Source: an uncultured Chryseobacterium sp.
Lineage (GTDB): Bacteria > Bacteroidota > Bacteroidia > Flavobacteriales > Weeksellaceae
Assembly: GCA_913774355.1 (NCBI GenBank)
Contig: CAJYGB010000038.1
Span: 1 to 64,000 of the forward strand
Reading direction: 5' to 3'
DNA length: 64,000 bases
Shown here: positions 15,342 through 24,193 of the stretch, piece by piece
Layout: every line of letters begins with the position of its first letter
How positions within the stretch are numbered: the stretch's first letter is position 1
Program-made: the position numbers and the translations under genes
Notes under the pieces: model-generated
What the model was told of the DNA's origin: nothing
What the model saw: only the letters and a program-made list of their open reading frames with translations
Database searches by the model: none

Positions 15342-17759
15342 ATGCTAAAGAACTGGCTCAAAATAGCATTCATCAATTACAGGAAAAACTGGCTTTCCAC
15401 CATCATCAATGTGTTGGGGCTGAGTGTCGGGCTGTGTGTTTTCCTGTTGATATTTATCCATTGGCAGGATGAAAAATCGTATGAACAATGGATTCCGGAC
15501 AGGGAAAATATCTATTTCGTAGAAAACGGCAATGCTTCTTTCGGAATGATGTCCAGCTCCAGCTATCCGGAAATCTTTGTCTTAAAAGAAAATTTCCCGG
15601 AGATAGAAGATGCCACGATCCTCAATGATTGGGGAAAGCAGAAGCTCAGTTTTAATGGTAATTCCGCATATGTTCCAGGAACGGCTTCGGTAGACTCTTT
15701 TTTCAGGTTTTTCAGGTTTGAAGAAATAGCGGGGAATTTCCGGAACGCTTTGTCAGATAAAGGAAAAATAGCCCTTTCAATGGAAACCGCCCGTTTGCTT
15801 TTCGGTGACGATTATCTTAACGCGATTGGCAAATCCATTACCAACGATTCTAATGACAACAAATACGTGGTCACAGCGATTTACAGACTTCCCGAAGACA
15901 ACACGGTTTTCAAACCCGGTTTTATTTACAAAAATCCGTATCTGGAACAGTCAAAAGATCAATGGACCAGCTACAGTTATAATGGTTTTTTTAAAATCAG
16001 ACCCGGCACGGATATCAGAGCACTCGAAAATAAACTGTCAAGACAGATGCAGGTGCAAGACGAAATTGCTTCAAAAAAATGGGGCTTAACCATCGATAAG
16101 AAAAATCTGACGATGGTTTATCTTACCCCAATCAACAAAATGAAACTGGATGCCAGAAGTGACGGCATCAGCAAAGGGGACAAAAAATCGATTATGATCC
16201 TGATGGGATTGTCTGTTTTGATTTTAGCCTTGTCGGGAATCAATCTCATTAATCTCAAAACCGCGCAGGCGTCCCAAAGAGCCAAAGAGGTCGGCGTGAG
16301 AAAAGTGGTAGGAAGCTCGAAAACAGCTTTGGTTTTACAGTTTTTGCTTGAGACTTTTATGATTTGTCTGGTAGCTTATGTAGTTGCTTTTGCAATGGTG
16401 GAGCTGCTCCTGCCTTCTTACAACAAATTCCTGAGCAAAGATATTAAGCTAATTGATCCGAATCTGTTTGTTTACACAGGATTATTGCTGATAGTCTTTT
16501 CCTTGATTTCAGGATTGATTCCGGCACTTTATCTGTCGAATTTCAAGCCGATCAATACGCTGAAAGGCAACTTTGCAAGAAGCAAAAACGGGGTCTGGCT
16601 GAGAAACGGGATTTTGACTTTGCAGTTGATTATCTCATCGTTTTTCATCATCTGCTCATTGATTATCCACACTCAGGTACGTTATATGATGAATAAAGAT
16701 CTGGGCTTCAGAGGCGACCAGGTAATTCAGATTAATTTCAAAAAAGGAAGCTGGGAAAATAATTTCAATGTTAAAAAATACAAAAGGCTGAAAACCGAAC
16801 TGGCAAGAATTCCCGGTGTAACCGATATCACCGGTTCTGTAAATTCTATAGGGAACGGCACAGCCAATGCCTCAGTTGTAAAATTGTCTACAGATACTAC
16901 CCAAACAGCTCAGACGATGCTGGGCGGGATTGACGAAAATTTTTTAAAATTTTATAAAGTAAAATTCCTTGCCGGGCGGGATCTGGACTGGAAAAAAGCC
17001 TCCGACACCATTAATGGTGCTGTTGTGAATGAAACCTTTGCGGGAAAGTTAGGCTTTAATCCGAAAACGGCTTTGGGAAAAGAATTCTTTACGGGTTGGG
17101 ACGGCAAGAAAAAATATACAATCCTGGGCGTGGTGAAAGATGTTAACTATGCTGGTGTAGAACAAACGGTTATGCCGATTGTCTACTTCAATTATGACAG
17201 GAACTGGGTTAAAAATAATATGAACAATCTTCAAATCAAAATTTCCGGAAAAGATATCAACGGAACCTTGGCACGCATTAAAGAATTCTGGACCACCAAA
17301 GCAGAGCCCGGCTATCCTTACGAATACAATTTTATAGATAAACAGTTTGCTAAAACATTTGAGAAATTCCAGAAACAACAGACCTTATTTACAACATTAA
17401 ATATTGTGGTTTTGGTCATCGCATTATTAGGATTATTTGCTTTGTCATCATTATTGATTGAACAGAAACTAAAAGACGTTGCCATCAAGAAAACCTTAGG
17501 CGCAGATGAAAAAACCATTGTCTGGGATTTAACCAAAAGATTTCTGTTGATTTGCGTCCTTGCCGTTTTCATGAGCATTCCGTTTGGATATTATGCGATG
17601 AACGAATGGCTGAAAGATTTTGCTTACCGAATTGAGATGCCTGTTTGGCCATATATCCTGAGCATGCTTTTGTTATTGATTCTGACTTTTGTTGTCGTGA
17701 GTTTAAAAGCCTACCGTGCTACCAAAATCAACCTTGTAAAATACCTGAAGTACGAATAA
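15342..17759 (+). CDS. FtsX/MacB-type ABC permease 2
   Basis: 805 residues with the same two-half FtsX architecture as permease 1: TM1 at about 22-42, central TMs at about 285-450, and three C-terminal TMs. Coupling motifs AKEVGVRKVVGSSKTALVLQ and DVAIKKTLGADEK. C-terminus INLVKYLKYE. The best-matching parts between the paralogues are the TM and coupling regions, while the periplasmic domains differ. That suggests a heterodimeric transporter with the ATPase at 11934 and different contacts for each half. Arose by tandem duplication. Confidence 0.92.
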   Translation: MLKNWLKIAFINYRKNWLSTIINVLGLSVGLCVFLLIFIHWQDEKSYEQWIPDRENIYFVENGNASFGMMSSSSYPEIFVLKENFPEIEDATILNDWGKQKLSFNGNSAYVPGTASVDSFFRFFRFEEIAGNFRNALSDKGKIALSMETARLLFGDDYLNAIGKSITNDSNDNKYVVTAIYRLPEDNTVFKPGFIYKNPYLEQSKDQWTSYSYNGFFKIRPGTDIRALENKLSRQMQVQDEIASKKWGLTIDKKNLTMVYLTPINKMKLDARSDGISKGDKKSIMILMGLSVLILALSGINLINLKTAQASQRAKEVGVRKVVGSSKTALVLQFLLETFMICLVAYVVAFAMVELLLPSYNKFLSKDIKLIDPNLFVYTGLLLIVFSLISGLIPALYLSNFKPINTLKGNFARSKNGVWLRNGILTLQLIISSFFIICSLIIHTQVRYMMNKDLGFRGDQVIQINFKKGSWENNFNVKKYKRLKTELARIPGVTDITGSVNSIGNGTANASVVKLSTDTTQTAQTMLGGIDENFLKFYKVKFLAGRDLDWKKASDTINGAVVNETFAGKLGFNPKTALGKEFFTGWDGKKKYTILGVVKDVNYAGVEQTVMPIVYFNYDRNWVKNNMNNLQIKISGKDINGTLARIKEFWTTKAEPGYPYEYNFIDKQFAKTFEKFQKQQTLFTTLNIVVLVIALLGLFALSSLLIEQKLKDVAIKKTLGADEKTIVWDLTKRFLLICVLAVFMSIPFGYYAMNEWLKDFAYRIEMPVWPYILSMLLLLILTFVVVSLKAYRATKINLVKYLKYE

Positions 17760-17760
17760 A

Positions 17761-17841
17761 GCCGGAAGCTGGGTGATGGAAGCTGGAAGTTTTAGAAACT
17801 GCAATCAAACGTCCATCTTCCAATATCCTTTATCCAATCAT
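17761..17841. repeat. REP-like hairpin repeat, copy 3
   Basis: Contains GGAAGCTGGGTGATGGAAGC followed after a spacer by an imperfect reverse copy (GTCCATCTTCC). It lies between permease 2 and the TolC-like gene. It is the third copy in successive gaps of the same operon. Confidence 0.5.
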
Positions 17842-17850
17842 CTAAAAACA

Positions 17851-19134
17851 ATGAAAAAACTATTCTTCCTATTCATTATTAATCTTCTTCCGGCTCAGCA
17901 GAACTGGACGTTAAGGCAATGCCTGGATTATGCTTCCGCCAATCATCCGCTGATTAAGCAATCTGCGGTAAATGTTCAGAAAAACGAAAGGCAGATCTCT
18001 GCGGCCAAAGGAATGCTGCTGCCTTCTGTAGACGCAGGAATCAATCACAACTATAACTTCGGAAACGGAATCAATCCGCAGAACAATCAACGGGAGGCCA
18101 TCAATACCCAGAGTGACAATCTGTACGCGCAAGTCGGTTGGGAACTGATGAACTGGCGGAATTACCTCAATATTTCTTTGTCGAAAATTAACAAAGAGAC
18201 CTCGACCTACCGAATGAAACAGGCTCAGAATGAAGTCAGGCTGAATGTCATCCAGATGTTTTTCACCTATCAGAACAGTAAAAGCTGGCTGGAGGTTTTG
18301 GAAACGCAGCTTTCCGGAATTGAAGATCAGATCAAACGTACCGAGAAAGAAGTTGAAATCGGAAACCGTCCGAAAAGTGATATTTACGACATCAAAGCCA
18401 ACCTCGGAACCATGCAGGAACAGTGGGTATCCGCAAAAAATCAACGCGATATTTCCAAAATAAACCTGCTGAATGCTCTGGCGATTACTAAAGACACACT
18501 GGAATTCTCAAAGCCTGAAGAAAGCCTTACCGAAGCAGATTTTACCGACAGCAATTTTGTCCGGGATCTCCTGGAGAAAAATCCCGCTTATCAAACGGCT
18601 CTCACAGAAATTAAAGCCCAGCAGAAAAATGTTGAGATCGCAAAATCCGGTTATTTACCAACAATAAACGGCTCATACACATGGTCCAGTTTTTATAATA
18701 AAATTATGGGGCAGCCCGCCGCTGATTTTTCGGAGCAGATCAAAAACAACAAGAATCAGCAGGTCTCGGTGGGCCTTAATATTCCTGTTTTCAATAAATT
18801 TCAGGTGAAAAATAATGTAGAGATTGCCCGGCTGAATGTCATCAATTCAAATTATGACCAAGATATCATCATCAACAATCTTACCCAGAGCATCAATTCA
18901 ATCAGAATCCAATTTCTGAATGCCCGTGAAAAATATCACCTGCTGGAAACCAATTTTGAGAACCAGAAGCTTTCTTTTCAGAAATCGGAAGAGAAATATC
19001 GGGAAGGGCTGATGGATGCTTATACTTTCTTTGTGGTAAGGAACAACTGGCTGCAGGCCAATTATAACTTAATCAACAGCAAAAATGATGTGATCCTGCA
19101 AACGGAACTTCTGAAGGTTTTTCAATATAGGTGA
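17851..19134 (+). CDS. TolC-family outer membrane efflux protein
   Basis: 427 residues from ATG 17851. The longer frame from 17773 runs through the repeat and lacks a signal peptide at its start. Signal peptide (KKLFFLFIINLLPAQ), then two long-helix repeats typical of outer membrane efflux proteins, with WTLRQCLDYASANHP at the mature N-terminus and a second half from about residue 235. It should form the outer membrane duct for the adaptor and ABC complex. Last gene of the operon; a hairpin terminator lies about 110 bases downstream. Confidence 0.93.
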   Translation: MKKLFFLFIINLLPAQQNWTLRQCLDYASANHPLIKQSAVNVQKNERQISAAKGMLLPSVDAGINHNYNFGNGINPQNNQREAINTQSDNLYAQVGWELMNWRNYLNISLSKINKETSTYRMKQAQNEVRLNVIQMFFTYQNSKSWLEVLETQLSGIEDQIKRTEKEVEIGNRPKSDIYDIKANLGTMQEQWVSAKNQRDISKINLLNALAITKDTLEFSKPEESLTEADFTDSNFVRDLLEKNPAYQTALTEIKAQQKNVEIAKSGYLPTINGSYTWSSFYNKIMGQPAADFSEQIKNNKNQQVSVGLNIPVFNKFQVKNNVEIARLNVINSNYDQDIIINNLTQSINSIRIQFLNAREKYHLLETNFENQKLSFQKSEEKYREGLMDAYTFFVVRNNWLQANYNLINSKNDVILQTELLKVFQYR

Positions 19135-19241
19135 TAACCATTCATACTATTGCTCCGAGCTTAATATTCATAAGATACCTTTTTCACTTAAATTTAGACG
19201 GATTCTAAACTATTTGGCAAATTATATTTAATTGTATGGAT

Positions 19242-19272
19242 AAGCCCTTGCCGACGTGCGGGGCTTGTTTTT
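19242..19272 (+). terminator. terminator of the efflux operon
   Basis: AAGCCC (19242-19247) pairs with GGGCTT (19261-19266), followed by GTTTTTT. Confidence 0.6.
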
Positions 19273-19386
19273 TGATTAAATAATTACATTGATTTGTCAT
19301 AAAATTATTTGAGGGTTTTTGGACAATTTAATTATCTTCGCTTTTTTAATAATGTATAATTAATTTTGCCTTAAGAAATAGTACAT

Positions 19387-19884
19387 ATGCCATTCAGCCC
19401 GCATAAATTGATTCCGATGACGGATTTCGTGATAGAATATTATTCCCATGAAGGATATGCCGATCTGCAAACCCTGAAACTGATGAATAATTATGCAACC
19501 TTCCTGAAAAAACCGCTGACTTTGGGCATGTTCGTACCGGTAGATGAAAAAGGAAATATCCTGAAGGAACCGAAAAATTATATTTCCTGGAAATCTCTCA
19601 GTCACAATAAAAAGGCTTCTGCCGGCGGTGGAGAAAGTACCGTATTCGAAGAATATAAGATATATCGGAAAGCTGAAAAGAAATGTCTTTTTGATAGCTT
19701 TAGAATTGCTTATAACGGCTATTCTGTAGTGAGAATCGTAGCGGAATATGATGGATCTGTAGAATTGTCATTCAATAAAAACGAAAAGATATTTCAGAAT
19801 TTTAATGACGTAGAATCACTGACCTATTTCAATGAAATATATCTGAATGAAGTTGCTTTAAAGAAGATAGGTATCCACAAATAA
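19387..19884 (+). CDS. hypothetical protein
   Basis: 165 residues, no recognised domain, no signal peptide or membrane segment. Mixed alpha/beta composition with many Tyr, Phe and Lys. A TAATTTTG box (19361-19368, matching TAnnTTTG) lies 18 bases before the start, which supports transcription from here. An internal ATG at codon 11 (MTDFVIEYYS) is possible. A tiny opposite-strand frame ends directly against its stop codon. Confidence 0.6.
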   Translation: MPFSPHKLIPMTDFVIEYYSHEGYADLQTLKLMNNYATFLKKPLTLGMFVPVDEKGNILKEPKNYISWKSLSHNKKASAGGGESTVFEEYKIYRKAEKKCLFDSFRIAYNGYSVVRIVAEYDGSVELSFNKNEKIFQNFNDVESLTYFNEIYLNEVALKKIGIHK

Positions 19885-20010
19885 CTATCTTATAAAATGA
19901 TCTTCGTTGATCATGGAAATAAATTCAGACATATTGCTTGAGTCTGAAAAGAAGGAAAGCTTTTTGACGACCTTTCTGATCACCGGTAAATTAAGAATTC
20001 GCTTGGCCAT
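19885..20010 (-). CDS. 41-residue hypothetical protein
   Basis: ATG 20008-20010 to TAG 19885-19887. Begins MAKRILNLPVIRKVVKKLSFF with a basic amphipathic N-terminus, then an acidic tail. The stop abuts the convergent gene's stop. The peptide composition looks natural, but there are no homology data; it could be chance. Confidence 0.35.
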   Translation of the reverse strand: MAKRILNLPVIRKVVKKLSFFSDSSNMSEFISMINEDHFIR

Positions 20011-20338
20011 AACTGGATTTTTTATTAAATGTTTATAAGACTAAAAGCTACTGTCGATCCTAAGTCTCTTATTCTGAATAAACAAAGTCTGTACCCATTT
20101 GTATAAACCGGAAATAATTAACGTAAAAATATTAGTTTTAATAAAGTTTATACCTTATTAAAGGCCTGGCGAAAGCTAAAACAATTCCCGCAGATTGATC
20201 AGATCTTCTCAACAAAAATCTTTAAAATCGGCAGGAATTAAAATGAGTTATTGTTTAGTACGTCCGGATTCAGCAATATGCAATGATTTTCAGAACATAC
20301 GTCAGGTTAATAAAATGTCCTGCTTCTTTCTCCGGCTA

Positions 20339-21637
20339 TTACCCTTTCACCGCTTTTCCGTAGACATCCAATGCCCTTTTCCGGGCCGAAGTATGTTCCA
20401 CGACAGGCTCAGTCTTCAGATCGTCTTCGCTGAGCCACTTTTTGATGTATTTCTGGTCCTTATCGAATTTTTTCGTCTGCTCCGACGGATTGAATACCCT
20501 GAAATAAGGAGCCGCATCGCAGCCGCATCCTGCTGCCCACTGCCAGTTCCCGTTATTGGAAGAAAGTTCATAATCCAGAAGCTTTTCCGCGAAATAAGCC
20601 TCGCCCCACCGCCAGTCGATCAGCAGGTGTTTGGTAAGAAAACTGGCTACGACCATCCTTACGCGGTTGTGCATAAATCCTGTTTCATTCAGCTGCCGCA
20701 TTCCTGCATCCACGATCGGATAACCGGTTTTCCCTTCGCACCATAGCTTAAATTCCTTTTCATCATTCCGCCATTTGATGTTTTCATATTTATCCTTAAA
20801 CGGGTAATTGACAACCTTAGGAAAATGATAGAGAATCTGCATAAAGAATTCCCTCCAGATCAGTTCGTTCAGCCAGGTTTCATTATTTTTTAACGCATAC
20901 TGAACACATTTACGAACAGAAATGGTTCCGAAACGAAGGGCAACCCCTAAATGTGTCGTGTGATCCAGACCTGGATAATCCCTGTATTGACCGTAATCTT
21001 CGATAATTGATTTTTTAAGGACCGGCTTTTCATCCTGGATATCCGTTTTCTTAAAACCGATGTCTTTCAATTCCGGATATTTTGGAGCTTTGTATGGTAA
21101 AAAACCGGAAAAATCGGTTGTATAGATTTTGATTTTATCTGACTTCAAAACTTCTTTCCATTTTTTGGAGTACGGTGTGTAAACAGTGTACGGCTTACCG
21201 TCTTTTTTAACAACCTCATCTTTATGGAAAATCACCTGGTCTTTAAAACTTTTCAGTTCAATATTATTTTTCCCCAGAAAATCGGCTACTTCCTGATCTC
21301 TCCTGATGGCTTCAGGTTCATAATCTTCGTTGCAGAATACCGTACTGATCTCAAAATCTTTGGTCAGTTTTTTAAAAGCTTCCACAGGCTTAGTCTGAAA
21401 AGTCGTTATTCCGCTTTTATGTTTTTTCAGTTCTTCGTGCATGTGTTTCAGTGCACGGTGGAAATAATCTACTCTTTTGTCGGATTTGTTTTCCAGCTTA
21501 TCCAGAATCCCGGTATCATAAATAAATATCGGCAGCACCTTCAGTCCGGATTTCAAAGCTTCAGACAACCCGCAATTATCCTCCAGCCTTAGGTCCCTTC
21601 GAAACCAGAACACATTTATTTTTTGCTTTTCAGACAT
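20339..21637 (-). CDS. cryptochrome/deoxyribodipyrimidine photolyase family protein
   Basis: 432 residues from ATG 21635-21637 (MSEKQKINVFWFRRDLRLEDN). N-terminal photolyase domain (about 1-130) and C-terminal FAD-binding domain with RMVVASFLTKHLLIDWRWGE and NNGNWQWAAGCGCDAAPYFRVFNP, as in class I CPD photolyases and relatives. Predicted to repair UV-induced pyrimidine dimers with blue light; a photoreceptor role cannot be excluded from sequence alone. It follows the SRPBCC gene by 4 bases on the same strand, an arrangement often seen with photolyase genes. Confidence 0.92.
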   Translation of the reverse strand: MSEKQKINVFWFRRDLRLEDNCGLSEALKSGLKVLPIFIYDTGILDKLENKSDKRVDYFHRALKHMHEELKKHKSGITTFQTKPVEAFKKLTKDFEISTVFCNEDYEPEAIRRDQEVADFLGKNNIELKSFKDQVIFHKDEVVKKDGKPYTVYTPYSKKWKEVLKSDKIKIYTTDFSGFLPYKAPKYPELKDIGFKKTDIQDEKPVLKKSIIEDYGQYRDYPGLDHTTHLGVALRFGTISVRKCVQYALKNNETWLNELIWREFFMQILYHFPKVVNYPFKDKYENIKWRNDEKEFKLWCEGKTGYPIVDAGMRQLNETGFMHNRVRMVVASFLTKHLLIDWRWGEAYFAEKLLDYELSSNNGNWQWAAGCGCDAAPYFRVFNPSEQTKKFDKDQKYIKKWLSEDDLKTEPVVEHTSARKRALDVYGKAVKG

Positions 21638-21641
21638 GGGA

Positions 21642-22103
21642 TTATTTTTGATTAAACATTTTCTCCAGAATCTGATACCGGTAATCAAAGATACTTTCCA
21701 CCTTCTTCTTCACGAGGATGCTGTGGGCGATTTCTCCCAGGAAGCCCAACGGCAGTTCGTAATCTACCGTGTCTTTCATAAGTACCCCATTCTCATTCTC
21801 AATAAATTCGTGGAAATGATGCCAGAGTTTGTAAGGACCTTTCTTCTGAAAATCCGTAAAGCTCTTCCGGTCATCGACATGAATGATTTCGGTCTGCCAT
21901 TTCATTTTAATACCGAAGAGCGGCGACACAAAATAATCGATGATCATTCCTTCGTAAATTTCATCATTTTCGAATGTTGTCAGCACGATGAAATTCATTT
22001 CTTTTGGGGTAATTTTTGAAAGGTTGTTAGCGGAGGAAAAAAATTTCCAGGCCGTTTCAATGTCGCAGTTCAGCTGCTGTTCACGGTAAAGTCGGTGTTT
22101 CAT
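21642..22103 (-). CDS. SRPBCC-family ligand-binding protein
   Basis: 153 residues. START/SRPBCC pattern: REQQLNCDIETAWKFFSSANNLSKITP at the N-terminus, a central GIKMKWQTEIIHVDD strand and a C-terminal long helix. No signal peptide. Forms a two-gene unit with the photolyase, so a supporting role in light or chromophore metabolism is possible but not demonstrated. Confidence 0.82.
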   Translation of the reverse strand: MKHRLYREQQLNCDIETAWKFFSSANNLSKITPKEMNFIVLTTFENDEIYEGMIIDYFVSPLFGIKMKWQTEIIHVDDRKSFTDFQKKGPYKLWHHFHEFIENENGVLMKDTVDYELPLGFLGEIAHSILVKKKVESIFDYRYQILEKMFNQK

Positions 22104-22505
22104 GTATTCCGTATTTTTATCGGATTGGGTTATACAAAAATCAGACTAAACGTGGTAGGAAAAGCCAAAAGCTGAAAATTAAAACCATAATTTGAGCCGG
22201 GCATCTGACTAAACCTACATAGGAAAGCTTTAATGTATATCAACAGTATGCTGACACGGAGAGCACGAAGTTTTTTTGACCAATTCGCTGTTTTTAAGTT
22301 TCACAGAGCCGTTTCACTTAACGAAGACCACAAAGGTTTAAATATACAATGATTGCTTTTACAAAATCTGCTAAATCTGCGTGAGATCTATTTAAATGGT
22401 ATAAATACTTGAAATAATTTAATAATACGTTTTTGAATTTTAAAATTCTAAATGTAAAGCCAGTAGCAAAAAGCTAATTGCTATCTGCTACCCAACAATT
22501 TAAAT
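22104..22505. repeat. intergenic region with a dispersed repeat
   Basis: No gene. 22258-22340 contains a run (ACGAAG ... TTTTTAAGTTTCACAGAGCC, GTTTCACTTAACGAAG) that recurs with changes at about 31541-31620. The 3' part (AATCTGCTAAATCTGCGTGAG, about 22368) resembles ATCTGTGAAAATCCGTG stretches at 54190 and 54370. Confidence 0.5.
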
Positions 22506-23156
22506 TTAATTAAAAATCCACATGAGTACAGGCTTTTCCGAGCGTTGCAGCATAGGATCGATCTGTTTCATAGCATGGTTGGAAACCGTAGGACAGCCCC
22601 AGCCTTCCGGCGAACCTTCGGGATAAATTTCGTCATCGCTCATGAGGTTCCAGGAATGAAAAACAATAAATCGTTTCAGCGCATTGCTGTTCGTTTCTTC
22701 CAGGCCATGCATCAGGTATTTCACATGGATTCCCCAATCGCTGTAGCCGCGTTCCTGCACTTTATATTTGCCCAGCGACGAAAGATGGCTGCCATCCGTA
22801 TTACTGAATCCCGGACGGTCTTTCGACGCATCACGGCTCCATGGATTGTTACCGCAGCCGTGACCGACGAGATATTTCCCCATTACTTTATTCTTCTTGA
22901 AATCCCACACAAAAAATCTTTTCAACCCCGAATGCAGGCTCATGTCGATCAGCAGGCAGAAATCCGTGCTGAAGTTTTGCTTTCGGCAGAACTGCAGGGC
23001 TTCTTCCGCCTTCTTCCTGATTTTAACGGAGTCGGCAACAGGACGGACTTTATCAACTTTTTCTGAAACCGGGCCATTCGCAGAAGCTGATTGGGAAAAT
23101 TCCTGCTTACAGGATAGCAACAGGAGGAGCGTGAAAATGAAGCTTAAAAACCGCAC
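22506..23156 (-). CDS. murein L,D-transpeptidase catalytic-domain lipoprotein
   Basis: 216 residues. Lipoprotein leader with lipobox LLLLSC (Cys16). The C-terminal domain has the conserved HSW ... GCPTVSN signature, with Cys in GCP as the likely nucleophile and upstream His in VFHSWN, as in the YkuD-like L,D-transpeptidase catalytic-domain family. Expected to act on peptidoglycan or a related substrate in the periplasm. It starts 4 bases after the end of the DUF2459 gene, so the two form an operon. Confidence 0.85.
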   Translation of the reverse strand: MRFLSFIFTLLLLLSCKQEFSQSASANGPVSEKVDKVRPVADSVKIRKKAEEALQFCRKQNFSTDFCLLIDMSLHSGLKRFFVWDFKKNKVMGKYLVGHGCGNNPWSRDASKDRPGFSNTDGSHLSSLGKYKVQERGYSDWGIHVKYLMHGLEETNSNALKRFIVFHSWNLMSDDEIYPEGSPEGWGCPTVSNHAMKQIDPMLQRSEKPVLMWIFN

Positions 23157-23160
23157 TGAA

Positions 23161-23844
23161 TTATTTGTAATGAAGAAAAATCCCGTAATCCGAAGGGGTC
23201 CACCATGCTGCTTTCTGTCCGGCTGCTTTTAAAGCATTGTTTGCCCATGTATTGCAGGTATCCAAAAAGCTATATTTTCCTTTAGCGTCGTAAAAGGCAT
23301 CGTTATTTCCGTATACGGCATTGGTAGGAACCAATACATAGTTTCCGCCGGCGTCCTTATCAAATTTTTCATCCACAAATTTAACCAGGTCCTTATATTG
23401 GTTTCTGCTGATCATAATCTTCTTACAATCTTCCCCTTCTTTCATTTCTTTATAATAGGTACAATGCATCGCCGATTCGCTCAGCCAGAATGCTGCTTTA
23501 AAAGCCGTTGAAAACTTCAGGTCGGCCCAGGTCGGCGTGTCGAGATAAAAACCTTTGTCGCCCCATCCAATTCCGACGAAGCGATAATCGGTTTCTTTGG
23601 ATTTGGTATTGCTGTACGGGATTTTCATACTCCAGTCCTGAAGATCATTCTTTACCGGCATGACGATGTCCGTATGAACGCCGTTGGTGTAGATGTAAAT
23701 CGGGATTTCCTTTTTCTGGCCGTCATCTTTCGCAGAAACTTCTATGAAAGGCAGGAAATATCCGGCAGCTGCATATAAAACAATTATCCCTAAAAGAATT
23801 CCCAAAGTCTTTAAAATGAGCAATACCATTTTTTTCACCGTCAT
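23161..23844 (-). CDS. DUF2459 (TIGR02117) family protein
   Basis: 227 residues. One N-terminal membrane segment (about 8-30), then a soluble domain with YIYTNGVHTDIVMP, GWGDKGFYLDTPTW and a C-terminal DTCNTWANNALKAAG, all typical of the family. Conserved His in NGVHTD and Cys in DTCNTW suggest a papain/NlpC-like fold, but activity is not established. Its partner in the operon is an L,D-transpeptidase-like lipoprotein, so a cell-envelope role is likely. Confidence 0.85.
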   Translation of the reverse strand: MTVKKMVLLILKTLGILLGIIVLYAAAGYFLPFIEVSAKDDGQKKEIPIYIYTNGVHTDIVMPVKNDLQDWSMKIPYSNTKSKETDYRFVGIGWGDKGFYLDTPTWADLKFSTAFKAAFWLSESAMHCTYYKEMKEGEDCKKIMISRNQYKDLVKFVDEKFDKDAGGNYVLVPTNAVYGNNDAFYDAKGKYSFLDTCNTWANNALKAAGQKAAWWTPSDYGIFLHYK

Positions 23845-23941
23845 GTTTTTATGATTTAATAAAATTTAATATCCTTGTTTCGTAAAAGTATTGGTTTCAA
23901 TTGAAATTTTCGCTAAATTTAAGTACAAATACTTCACAAAT

Positions 23942-24022
23942 ATGCAGAAAAACGCCAAATCAAACAAAAGATTTAAAATCAGGGTAAAAGTAGCTCCGAA
24001 AAGAGTGCAGAAAAAACGTTGA
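23942..24022 (+). CDS. possible 26-residue very basic microprotein
   Basis: ATG 23942 to TGA 24022 encodes a peptide that is 12/26 Lys or Arg (begins MQKNAKSNKRFKIRVKV, ends VQKKR). The composition is that of a small ribosomal or nucleic-acid-binding peptide. It is preceded by an AT-rich TAAATTTA-type box. Too short to be convincing alone; the overlapping opposite frame (68 codons) looks less natural. Confidence 0.35.
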   Translation: MQKNAKSNKRFKIRVKVAPKRVQKKR

Positions 24023-24193
24023 TTTTTCGGCGAGAAGTATCTCCCGGAAGTCAATTTTTCTTTTATAGCCAACGCGTAACCGCCTGTAAAATCTTTACCT
24101 TCTTAAAATGAAAATTTTAGGAATGACCGCTTAACCGCCTTTGCCCGGAACTTCAACCTTTCCGGATAAGGCTGTATCCGCAAAAAACAACGT
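24023..24193. other. gap before queG 3' end, nothing seen
   Basis: Between the microprotein candidate and the queG stop. No gene or strong hairpin recognised. Confidence 0.4.

Noticed and set aside
23866..24072. 68-codon reverse-strand hydrophobic frame
   Set aside because: No natural start or neighbours; overlaps the better basic microprotein candidate.
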